5,298 nucleotides of DNA from Bacillota bacterium (GTDB lineage Bacteria > Bacillota > Clostridia > Clostridiales > Clostridiaceae). Position numbers and translations under genes: made by a program. The notes under the pieces were generated by a model. It saw nothing but the letters and a program-made list of their open reading frames with translations, searched no databases and was not told the origin of the DNA. Each line of letters begins with the position of its first letter. Position 1 is the stretch's first letter. Positions 1 through 4,859 of this stretch are shown here, piece after piece. The DNA is taken from positions 1 through 5,298 of the forward strand of contig JAFADP010000187.1 of NCBI GenBank assembly GCA_023424785.1. The letters are read 5' to 3'.

Positions 1-36
1 AAATTTTCTCTAAAAAATTAATGTTTTACTTTATTT

Positions 37-65
37 TTGAACAGTAACCTAATTTTTGTTATAAT
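37..65 (+). promoter_or_regulatory. Strong sigma-A-type promoter with extended -10
   Basis: TTGAAC at 37-42, a 17-nt spacer, then TATAAT at 60-65, preceded by TG at 57-58, which gives an extended -10 (TGnTATAAT). Transcription would start near 72 and run rightward, opposite to all genes here. No plus-strand ORF of useful size follows, so the promoter probably drives a non-coding transcript. In so AT-rich a sequence isolated TATAAT boxes are common, but the combination of both boxes, ideal spacing and the TG is unusual. Confidence 0.6.
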
Positions 66-83
66 GATTGTAAAACGAAACTT

Positions 84-114
84 ATTCAGTAGGAGTTTTT
101 ATCTCCTACTGAAT
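84..114. repeat. Perfect 12-bp inverted repeat (stem-loop)
   Basis: ATTCAGTAGGAG (84-95), a 7-nt loop TTTTTAT, then CTCCTACTGAAT (103-114). There is no T-run immediately after the stem on either strand, so it is not a typical intrinsic terminator. It lies just downstream of the plus-strand promoter and 14 bp before repeat A1. A related TATCTCCTA/TAGGAGATA core occurs in the terminator at 4757-4808. Confidence 0.8.
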
Positions 115-128
115 TTAGCTGAGTTAAC

Positions 129-222
129 CAACGGCTAGACATGAGATAAAAATCTAAAAAAGCCATACTTCTTAGGCATGGCTTTACTTAGAAAAATTTT
201 AAACTCTTGAAAATTTTATTAA
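129..222. repeat. Repeat A, copy 1 (terminator-bearing flank of cassette 1)
   Basis: This 94-bp segment aligns without gaps to 1287-1380 with about 7 differences. It begins CAACGGCTAGACATGAG and ends TATTAA. It sits 25 bp beyond the stop of the HEPN gene and contains that cassette's terminator hairpin. Two of the differences fall at the top of the hairpin stem, so this copy has 8 rather than 9 base pairs. The A copies lie beyond the 3' ends of two unrelated gene cassettes. Confidence 0.9.
155..185 (-). terminator. Intrinsic terminator of the MntA/HepT operon
   Basis: On the minus strand an 8-bp stem (AAAGCCAT at 159-166 pairing with ATGGCTTT at 178-185) is followed by a run of six T. It lies about 60 bp after the HEPN stop and is the likely 3' end of that operon. 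The plus-strand side is only weakly T-rich, so any rightward termination would be less efficient. Confidence 0.75.
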
Positions 223-247
223 AGTAAATTATCTGAGACAAGTATTA

Positions 248-703
248 CTATTTTTCTTTATATCTCAAAATAACCTTGTCCTTACTTTGCTCTAAAAAAA
301 TATTTAAATATGCTAGTTTATTAAAGCAAAACTCTTCTATTAATTTTTCGCTATCTTCTCTTAAGTAATAATCATGAGTGTATCTATTTCTCAACTTTAC
401 AGCCATAATAAGATATGCTTTAAGTTTTTCATCAAAAAATCCCATATCATATGCACTTTCAATAAGTCCAGTGGCTGAAGTTGTACTTTTAAGCTTACCA
501 TCATTAATTATTATATAACTTTCACACATATCAATTATATATTCAGAAAAATCTTGAAAAAATGCAAACATAGCCCTTTTTATAATTCTACTATTATTTT
601 TTTTGTATTCAGTTATGGCTTCTTTAAGATCTTCTAAATTATCATACGCATTTTGATACTTTTCCATAAATTTTTCTTTCTTATATCTATAATAAGGACT
701 CAT
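248..703 (-). CDS. hepT: HEPN-domain RNase toxin, HepT-like
   Basis: A 151-aa, mostly helical protein. Near the C-terminus it carries the HEPN catalytic motif R-x4-H-x-Y, seen as RNRYTHDY with R105, H110 and Y112. In HepT-type toxins this motif forms an RNase site in the dimer that cleaves RNA and stops growth. In characterised pairs the motif tyrosine is AMPylated by the partner MntA. The frame is open upstream, but the start chosen is the ATG at 703, because GGAGGT lies 7 nt before it; a longer reading from 736 has no such site. The start overlaps the end of the nucleotidyltransferase gene by 17 bp, so the two are probably translationally coupled. The operon ends at the repeat A1 terminator. 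Family and role are well supported by motif plus partner; activity is inferred. Confidence 0.88.
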   Translation of the reverse strand: MSPYYRYKKEKFMEKYQNAYDNLEDLKEAITEYKKNNSRIIKRAMFAFFQDFSEYIIDMCESYIIINDGKLKSTTSATGLIESAYDMGFFDEKLKAYLIMAVKLRNRYTHDYYLREDSEKLIEEFCFNKLAYLNIFLEQSKDKVILRYKEK

Positions 704-1118
704 CAATAATACCTCCAAAATAACTATATTGCTCATCTATTTTTAAAGTTCTCTCTAATTTTTCATTATTTCTTGCAGCTTTTAAAACATAATGATTAAA
801 ATCATACCATCTTTCTTCATTTAAAATATATTTATTATCACTATCTACTGCAATACGTGCAAATTTGTTTGCAAAATCCTTAAATAATATAAATGTTAAA
901 TGAATATTATCATATTTATAAAACTCTCTAGCAATTGTTTTTATGTTATCTTCAATATTAAGTGTATCTAAAAAAGTAACTTTAGGACCAACTACAATAA
1001 GTAAATCAATATCACTTTTATCCTTTATCCACATTTCTGTTCCATAGCTTCCAAATTGACATAAAGCTATAATCTCATTATATTCTCCAATTTTTTTAAT
1101 AAAATCTTCTCTATTCAC
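687..1118 (-). CDS. mntA: MNT-domain nucleotidyltransferase antitoxin, MntA-like
   Basis: A 143-aa minimal nucleotidyltransferase of the DNA polymerase beta superfamily. The N-terminal motif is QFGSYG (G23, S24), then 11 residues, then DID (D36, D38), the metal-binding pair, followed by a hydrophobic strand LLIVVG. In type VII toxin-antitoxin modules the MntA enzyme transfers AMP from ATP to the tyrosine of the HEPN toxin and so neutralises it. GTG at 1118 is chosen as start because AAGGAG lies 7 nt upstream. An in-frame ATG at 1163 would add 15 residues but has only a weak ribosome binding site; it sits 21 bp from repeat B1, matching the ATPase start's distance from B2, so it stays possible. 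The antitoxin comes first and overlaps the toxin, the usual order. The gene ends with TAG. Confidence 0.88.
   Translation of the reverse strand: MNREDFIKKIGEYNEIIALCQFGSYGTEMWIKDKSDIDLLIVVGPKVTFLDTLNIEDNIKTIAREFYKYDNIHLTFILFKDFANKFARIAVDSDNKYILNEERWYDFNHYVLKAARNNEKLERTLKIDEQYSYFGGIIDESLL
711..716 (-). promoter_or_regulatory. Ribosome binding site deciding the HepT start
   Basis: GGAGGT on the minus strand, 7 nt before the ATG at 703. It is a near-perfect Shine-Dalgarno sequence lying inside the end of the mntA coding region, and it argues against the longer reading that begins at 736. Confidence 0.85.
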
Positions 1119-1125
1119 ACTTAAA

Positions 1126-1131
1126 CTCCTT
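1126..1131 (-). promoter_or_regulatory. Ribosome binding site deciding the MntA start
   Basis: AAGGAG on the minus strand, 7 nt before GTG at 1118. No comparable site precedes the in-frame ATG at 1163 or the second ATG at 1157. Confidence 0.8.
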
Positions 1132-1184
1132 ACACAGTAAAATATATCTTCTATCATGTCCATTTACATTAATTTTCTATTGCT

Positions 1185-1256
1185 AAACACTACTATTAAT
1201 TATTATTATAACCTATATATATATAATTAACATCTAAAAAAGTCTGTATTTATTAA
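1185..1256. repeat. Repeat B, copy 1 (promoter-bearing flank of cassette 1)
   Basis: This 72-bp segment aligns without gaps to 2664-2735 with 4 differences. It lies directly upstream of mntA and carries a minus-strand TATAAT. Weaker similarity seems to continue towards the possible ATG at 1163. Thirty bp separate it from repeat A2 (1257-1286), and nothing recognisable was found there. The 11-mer ATCTAAAAAAG is shared by the A and B repeats; in A it is the T-run of a terminator read on the minus strand. Confidence 0.9.
1205..1233 (-). promoter_or_regulatory. Promoter of the mntA-hepT operon (in repeat B1)
   Basis: Minus-strand TATAAT at 1205-1210 is a consensus -10. With a 17-nt spacer the -35 would be ATGTTA (1228-1233), a poor match to TTGACA. 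The -10 and its surroundings are conserved in the second B copy in front of the ATPase gene, which supports function. The weak -35 suggests modest or activated transcription. Confidence 0.5.
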
Positions 1257-1286
1257 ATATTAATTCTATAGAGCAAGGGAGTGTTA

Positions 1287-1380
1287 CAACGGCTAGACAT
1301 GAGATAAAAATCTAAAAAAGCCATGCTTCTTAGTCATGGCTTTACTTAGAAAAATCTTAAGATCTTGAAGATATTATTAA
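1287..1380. repeat. Repeat A, copy 2 (terminator-bearing flank of cassette 2)
   Basis: Gap-free partner of 129-222 at about 93% identity over 94 bp. It ends 4 bp before the ATPase stop codon, far tighter than in cassette 1 (25 bp). Similarity stops on both sides: to the right at the coding sequence, and to the left at the 30-bp linker to repeat B1. The promoter and 12-bp hairpin seen left of copy 1 are absent here. Confidence 0.9.
1313..1343 (-). terminator. Intrinsic terminator of the ATPase gene
   Basis: On the minus strand a perfect 9-bp stem (AAAGCCATG at 1317-1325 with CATGGCTTT at 1335-1343) encloses a 9-nt loop and is followed by a run of six T. It lies inside repeat A2, about 40 bp after the ATPase stop, and insulates the downstream mntA-hepT operon from ATPase transcripts. 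Confidence 0.85.
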
Positions 1381-1384
1381 TTTT

Positions 1385-2641
1385 TTAAACAAATGATAAA
1401 AATAACATTCTTCCATGGCTTTCTAGAAAATCTGCATTTTTCGAAGAATATTCCTCTTTCATAAACTGCTGAAACCTTAGTAGAATTTTTTCAATATTTA
1501 ATCCATCTTCTTCAATGAAAGCTGACCTTATATTGTATCCTGTCATATTCACTTTCTTTTCAATATTGGATATATAATAATTATATAAACGTTGTTCAAA
1601 TATTCTATTAGATATTTTAACTTTTCCATTCACATTTTTAAAATATCCAAAAGTAACTCCTAAATTAATAATAGGATTATCTATATTAAAAGTAATGATT
1701 GTTCCATTTATTATAATATTATATATATATTCCTTTAATTCATCATTATTTTCTACATTTTTAATTAAATCATCAAATAAGGTATTACTTTCTGAAAGAA
1801 GAACTTTTACTGACTTTATCATAGATTCTTCAGTCCATACTCTATTTAAGTCTTCATCTATTATTTGGCATAATCTACTTACTAAAAATGGGTACCCACT
1901 TGTATAAAAATATATAAATTCTGCTGCCTTTGATATGTTAAAATTTAATTTTCTATCTAAAGCATACTCATTAAGCATTTCTTCTATTCCATGTTGATGC
2001 AAACTCATATCTATATTAAAAGGTACTGCTATATTCCATGGAGAATTATATTTTCTTTCTTCATCTGTTCTTAACTTAAGCTTTAAATTTTTAACATCAT
2101 AAACACCTGCTAGTATTACAGATTTAAAAGTAAATCCTTCTCCATCTTCTCTTTGTAAGTATTTATTTCTAAGCATTCCAAGAAAATTTAGAAACAATTG
2201 ATTATTTGAACTTTTATCTACTTCATCTATTATAAGAATTACTTCTTTATTACATTCCTTTATAAACTTTGATATTACCCTTGATAGCATATGCAAACTA
2301 TCTATATCTTTACTTAAAGTCAATAATTTTTCATTTAATTCTTCATCAATAAACTCTAACTTTTCTGAAATTAATCCTATAAACATTTTGCAAAAGTTTT
2401 TTGTATTTTCAAAACTCTCATCATCTGTTCCTTCAAAACTTATACTTATAACTAAATATTTCTCCAATAACTCCCTCTTCAAAGTTGCTAATGATGTTGT
2501 TTTTCCATACTGCCTTGGTCTATTTATTATAAAGTAATCTTCATTTTCAATTAACTTTTTTATTTTTTCTATCTTATCATCAATATTAACCATATAATGT
2601 TTTTGAGGATTACAAAGACCTGTTGTCTTAAATCTTTTCAT
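1385..2641 (-). CDS. AAA-like ATPase, probably missing its C-terminal nuclease domain
   Basis: A 418-aa P-loop ATPase of the AAA-like family common in clostridia (PF14516/PF09820 type, named from memory). A typical N-terminal segment is followed by a Walker A variant NRPRQYGKTT (40-49), Walker B VILIIDEVD (134-142), a sensor-like strand SVILAGVYDV (174-183), and the family signature SGYPFLVSRLC (248-258) in the C-terminal helical part. Related proteins usually continue through a segment like LLRFQQFMKEEY...HGRMLFLSF (387-417) into a PD-(D/E)xK nuclease-like domain. Here the protein ends right after that segment, and repeat A2 begins 4 bp beyond the stop, so the last 100 or so residues seem lost. 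AAGGAG lies 12 nt before the ATG, a slightly long spacing. The promoter is in repeat B2. A role in phage defence or mobile-element biology is plausible but unproven. Confidence 0.88.
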   Translation of the reverse strand: MKRFKTTGLCNPQKHYMVNIDDKIEKIKKLIENEDYFIINRPRQYGKTTSLATLKRELLEKYLVISISFEGTDDESFENTKNFCKMFIGLISEKLEFIDEELNEKLLTLSKDIDSLHMLSRVISKFIKECNKEVILIIDEVDKSSNNQLFLNFLGMLRNKYLQREDGEGFTFKSVILAGVYDVKNLKLKLRTDEERKYNSPWNIAVPFNIDMSLHQHGIEEMLNEYALDRKLNFNISKAAEFIYFYTSGYPFLVSRLCQIIDEDLNRVWTEESMIKSVKVLLSESNTLFDDLIKNVENNDELKEYIYNIIINGTIITFNIDNPIINLGVTFGYFKNVNGKVKISNRIFEQRLYNYYISNIEKKVNMTGYNIRSAFIEEDGLNIEKILLRFQQFMKEEYSSKNADFLESHGRMLFLSFV

Positions 2642-2663
2642 ATGCTTATAATTCTCCTTTACA

Positions 2664-2735
2664 AAACACTACTATTAGTTATTATTATAACCTATCTATA
2701 TAAATTTAACATCTAAAAAAGTCTGTATTTATTAA
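2664..2735. repeat. Repeat B, copy 2 (promoter-bearing flank of cassette 2)
   Basis: Gap-free partner of 1185-1256 with 4 differences in 72 bp. It lies 22 bp upstream of the ATPase ATG and includes the TAA stop codon (2732-2734) of the preceding gene. The repeat boundary therefore falls at the 3' end of that coding region. Confidence 0.9.
2684..2712 (-). promoter_or_regulatory. Promoter of the ATPase gene (in repeat B2)
   Basis: Minus-strand TATAAT at 2684-2689, with a weak -35 candidate ATGTTA at 2707-2712 after a 17-nt spacer, identical in layout to the copy in repeat B1. Transcription would start about 35 bp before the ATPase start codon. Confidence 0.5.
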
Positions 2736-3211
2736 TTACCTTTTACTAATTCAACTTTTTTTGCTAAAACCCATCCATCTAAACCATATGATGATGATAT
2801 TATATAATAATAATAATTCTCTTTTTCTAACTTGCTTAGTAATTCTTCAATATTATTATAATCTATTGGCCAACAATACTTTTTTCTTTTATCTAAAAGA
2901 TGATTATTATCTTGAATAAATTTATTAATATCGTATTTACATATATCAAATATAATACTATTACTTAATTGATTTTCAAAAAAATGACCTAAAACATTAT
3001 AAAATATAATATCTACATACTCATTTAAATTTGAATAACTATTTTTAGAATGTATAATAATTTTTTCATCTTTTAAACATACTTCATATGATATTATCTC
3101 ATTATCATGTATATTAAACATAGATTTTAAACATCTCCTTGTTATACAATATGTCCGCAAATCCACCTCATTCCAAATAATATATAACTCTGTATTTTTT
3201 ATTTCATCCAA
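2732..3211 (-). CDS. Hypothetical protein, probably a frameshifted immunity-like gene
   Basis: A 159-aa open frame, not firmly recognised. It is aromatic-rich and soluble, with LYIIWNEVDL (9-18) near the N-terminus, a YYYYIIS run at 133-139 and SYGLDGWVLAKKV (141-153) near the end; there is no signal peptide or membrane helix. The only usable start is TTG at 3211, which has no ribosome binding site. The frame has no ATG back to the stop at 3245-3247. A well-initiated 23-codon ORF (3199-3270) overlaps this start in another frame, so the original protein probably began at 3270 and was broken by an indel or deletion. From general resemblance and its place downstream of a polymorphic toxin remnant it may be an immunity protein; this is inference. 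The stop codon lies inside repeat B2. Confidence 0.55.
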   Translation of the reverse strand: MDEIKNTELYIIWNEVDLRTYCITRRCLKSMFNIHDNEIISYEVCLKDEKIIIHSKNSYSNLNEYVDIIFYNVLGHFFENQLSNSIIFDICKYDINKFIQDNNHLLDKRKKYCWPIDYNNIEELLSKLEKENYYYYIISSSYGLDGWVLAKKVELVKGN

Positions 3212-3270
3212 TTCTTGAATAGATCTGATTTTTCTTTTAATGCTTCAATACATTCTTGTAATAATGTCAT
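3199..3270 (-). CDS. 23-aa ORF, likely the true N-terminus of the broken gene
   Basis: ATG at 3270 has AAGGAAGT (3278-3285) as ribosome binding site. It encodes MTLLQECIEALKEKSDLF and five more residues, then stops at TAA (3199-3201) within the start of the 159-aa frame. The sequence reads like the helical N-terminus of a small cytosolic clostridial immunity-type protein. Moving from this frame to the longer one needs a -1 shift or an equivalent indel or deletion. No convincing X-XXY-YYZ slippery heptamer was found, so mutation is more likely than programmed frameshifting. Alternatively it is a leader peptide coupled to the TTG-started gene. Confidence 0.4.
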   Translation of the reverse strand: MTLLQECIEALKEKSDLFKNWMK

Positions 3271-3330
3271 TCTGTTCACTTCCTTATCCCTCTAAAATGC
3301 CTTAATTAAAATATATTTTTTCATCTAGTT

Positions 3331-3801
3331 TTATTTAGAATACATATTAAATTTACTTTTTATAGATTCTAGATTTATACCATTATTACCTATTATAAAT
3401 ATTAAATCACCATCTAAAATTCTTATTTCCAATATAGCATGTGTACTTTTAATTTTATCTAAATTACTTTCTACTAGCGGAATATATTCTTTAAGTTTAG
3501 GACTATCATTTTTATAACATGCTAGCGCTGCCTTTCGAATAGTCCTAGTCTCAAATATTATTTCAGATAATTCTTTGGTGTTTATATATACACCATTTTC
3601 CCTTTCTACTAAATTTTCAAAATTAAACACTTTCTCGCTAAACATAGGTTTATTGGTAATGAAGTCTTCTCTATCATTGGCTATAATATCCAAATCAGAT
3701 ATTATCCAATAAATATTACCTATCATATTATCAATATACTCTATCATTTGATTTATAAACTCGGAATTGTTATTTGAATCTTCATATAGAAACTCTAGCA
3801 T
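3331..3801 (-). CDS. Hypothetical protein, possible immunity protein
   Basis: A 156-aa acidic, soluble protein that I do not recognise with certainty. The N-terminal third has a helix followed by NIYWIISDLDII (29-40), the end has alternating strand-like stretches (AILEIRILDGDLIFIIGN, about 121-138), and there is no signal or membrane segment. Such small acidic alpha/beta proteins are frequent among immunity proteins of polymorphic toxins. The start is certain: AAGGAG at 3808-3813 lies 6 nt before the ATG. The gene follows the toxin/immunity remnant and precedes the broken gene at 3270 by 60 bp, so the two may be cotranscribed. The immunity role rests on context alone. Confidence 0.7.
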   Translation of the reverse strand: MLEFLYEDSNNNSEFINQMIEYIDNMIGNIYWIISDLDIIANDREDFITNKPMFSEKVFNFENLVERENGVYINTKELSEIIFETRTIRKAALACYKNDSPKLKEYIPLVESNLDKIKSTHAILEIRILDGDLIFIIGNNGINLESIKSKFNMYSK

Positions 3802-4023
3802 TTATATCTCCTTCCATCTTCATCAAGTTACTTCATTAATGCATCTTGAATAATTATTGCATATATTACTTCAACACTTGTAAATATTCATATTTCTGAA
3901 ATAAGCTATATTCTTACGAATATGACTTAATGATTTCCACTGAAAATTTACTGTACTCTTATGGTGTCTCCGAAGGTAGAGCTCGCCCCTGATTGAGGTT
4001 TAATAATGCATTAAAAATTAATA
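3802..4023. other. 222-bp intergenic spacer with a GC-rich block
   Basis: No gene with a start is visible. About 3961-4002 is clearly richer in G+C than its surroundings and contains GTGTCTCCGAAGG and GAGCTCGCCCC. On the minus strand short open frames cross it, including one reading QSGASSTFGDTIRVQ then stop, which could be a decayed gene end. A 6-bp inverted repeat ATATTC-ttac-GAATAT is at 3908-3923. The block may be a relic of transferred DNA or a structured RNA; no known riboswitch or tRNA fits. Confidence 0.4.
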
Positions 4024-4272
4024 TTAATCAATTTCCTCAGAGTTAAAATTTGTAACTACTATTATATCTGTTGAATCTTTTTTCCACGAATCTTTCCAAT
4101 CACGTAAATGTGAATGGCAAAATTCTGTTTCTAATCTAACCTTGCTATGCTCTTCTTTTACATATTGGAAAAACCTAATCATTTCATCTATTTCTTCTAT
4201 ATCACATTCAAATGAAACTTCTTCTAATTCCAATAAATCATCACTATTTTTTTTATATCCATAAACTTTCAT
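4024..4272 (-). CDS. Small acidic protein, probable immunity partner of the toxin remnant
   Basis: An 82-aa, strongly acidic cytosolic protein: MKVYGYKK followed by a Glu/Asp-rich helical stretch (11-45), then LRDWKDSWKKDS (56-67) with W59 and W63, and a final strand TDIIVV. It starts 3 nt after the original stop codon of the toxin remnant, and its likely ribosome binding site (GGAGAG, 4287-4292, rather far from the ATG) lies within the toxin's last codons. This tight toxin-then-immunity arrangement is typical of polymorphic toxin loci, where the immunity protein binds and blocks the C-terminal toxin domain. The reading frame is intact although the toxin is broken. Function is inferred from position. 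Confidence 0.7.
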   Translation of the reverse strand: MKVYGYKKNSDDLLELEEVSFECDIEEIDEMIRFFQYVKEEHSKVRLETEFCHSHLRDWKDSWKKDSTDIIVVTNFNSEEID

Positions 4273-4275
4273 AAC

Positions 4276-4734
4276 TTAATTATTCACTCTCCATCCATGA
4301 CTTTCTAACTACTTTCTTACTTTATTGCTTACATTAGGAATCCCCTTATGCTTATCATGTACTGTACCATCATTATTTAATGACGTTTTATCTTTAAAAT
4401 GAACATGTGGTTTTTGCCCTTTAACATGTGGCTTATCTACTCTATCTACTTCTTTAGGAGCTCTTCCTTTTTCAACTTCTCTTTGTAAACTTGAAGGATT
4501 ATCTGGTATATCAGCTTCAGTATCTCTGCCAGCAGTCTCATCTTTAACCTTTTTCTTATCCTTATCACTTTTCGCCATCTACTTAACAGAATCAATATAT
4601 TGTTCTAGAGCATCATCAATACTTACTCCTCCGTCAAGCATTGTATCTACTAATTTTCTTGACAAATCTACTGTTATTAATATTGCTCCAGTAGAAACTA
4701 TTGCATTATGAAAGTTTAATAAAGACTTACTGGA
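4276..4734 (-). pseudogene. Polymorphic toxin C-terminal remnant with two in-frame TAG codons
   Basis: One reading frame runs 153 codons from just after a TGA (4735-4737) to a TAA at 4276-4278, interrupted only by TAG at 4579-4581 and 4309-4311. The first part reads NAIVSTGAILITVDLSR and on to EQYIDSVK, with no start of its own. The middle is the toxin domain described in the next entry. After the second TAG the frame continues LESHGWRVNN then TAA. The combined KVRK-stop-LESHGW fits the family ending with Trp before LES, so TGG probably mutated to TAG. The 5' end is missing: a terminator lies about 20 bp upstream, where a secretion or pre-toxin region would be expected. A KDDPVSL reading in a neighbouring frame (about 4722-4742) hints at a further frameshift. 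Expected product: none active, unless TAG is read through. Confidence 0.75.
4309..4578 (-). CDS. Open segment of the toxin domain (89 codons, not an independent gene)
   Basis: The longest uninterrupted part of the toxin remnant. A Lys/Asp-rich linker (1-25) leads into DIPDNPSSLQREVEKGRAPK (24-43), then EVDRVDKPH, PHVHFKDKTSLNNDGTVHD and KGIPNVSNKVRK. The HVHF...LNNDGT pattern is typical of toxin tips of secreted polymorphic toxins, from memory of the type 24 kind and predicted to act on RNA. The ATG at 4578 directly follows an in-frame TAG and has no ribosome binding site, so it is probably an internal Met of a larger protein rather than a real start. If expressed, the product would lack the final LESHGW motif. 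Confidence 0.5.
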   Translation of the reverse strand: MAKSDKDKKKVKDETAGRDTEADIPDNPSSLQREVEKGRAPKEVDRVDKPHVKGQKPHVHFKDKTSLNNDGTVHDKHKGIPNVSNKVRK

Positions 4735-4752
4735 TCATCTTTCTTATAGACT

Positions 4753-4809
4753 AAAAAAATCTATCTCCTATCTGTTCACGAAGTGAATGATATGTAGGAG
4801 ATAGATTTA
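4753..4809 (-). terminator. Strong intrinsic terminator after the NADAR gene
   Basis: A perfect 14-bp stem (AAATCTATCTCCTA at 4757-4770 with TAGGAGATAGATTT at 4795-4808) carries a second 5-bp stem TTCAC-gaa-GTGAA (4775-4787) at its tip. On the minus strand the stem is followed by a run of seven T. The plus-strand side is also T-rich (ATTTATTTTTT), so it can act in both directions. It lies about 50 bp after the NADAR stop and cuts the toxin remnant off from upstream transcription. Confidence 0.88.
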
Positions 4810-4859
4810 TTTTTTAAAAATGGATTTAAGGAGTTGTAAGTCCTAAAATATAACCCTAA

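Larger units (their letters stand above)
72..190 (+). ncRNA. Candidate small RNA gene (unrecognised)
   Basis: The segment lies directly downstream of a near-consensus plus-strand promoter. It contains a perfect 12-bp stem-loop (84-114), then the conserved start of repeat A1 (from 129), and ends in the 8-bp hairpin at 159-185, whose plus-strand side is followed only by a weak T-rich run. No ORF with a ribosome binding site is present. I do not recognise it as a known RNA family. It could also be the structured end of an IS200/IS605-type element, which carry subterminal hairpins, but no transposase is visible. The 3' end is a guess. Confidence 0.3.

Noticed and set aside
704..736. Longer HEPN start (MSNIVILEVLL...)
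   Set aside because: The ATG at 703 has a perfect GGAGGT at 7 nt, the longer start has no ribosome binding site, and the extra residues are just the other frame of the mntA end.
1211..1226. Run of TA dinucleotides in repeat B1 as a microsatellite
   Set aside because: Short, not preserved in repeat B2, and expected in promoter DNA of this base composition.
129..1380. CRISPR-like array from the repeated flanks
   Set aside because: Only two copies of each repeat, at kilobase spacing with genes between them, and no cas genes; this does not fit a CRISPR array.
1695..1907. 70-codon plus-strand open frame
   Set aside because: It lies wholly inside the well-supported ATPase gene on the other strand, has low-complexity Ile/Ser/Phe-rich composition and no recognisable domain; it is a shadow.
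3955..4010. tRNA or riboswitch in the GC-rich block
   Set aside because: No cloverleaf, no T-loop GTTCRA in the right place, and no match to a riboswitch core that I know; left as an unexplained block.
4276..4734. Genetic code change with TAG as a sense codon
   Set aside because: TAG ends mntA normally at 687-689 and the toxin remnant also lacks its 5' end, so ordinary decay is the simpler explanation.
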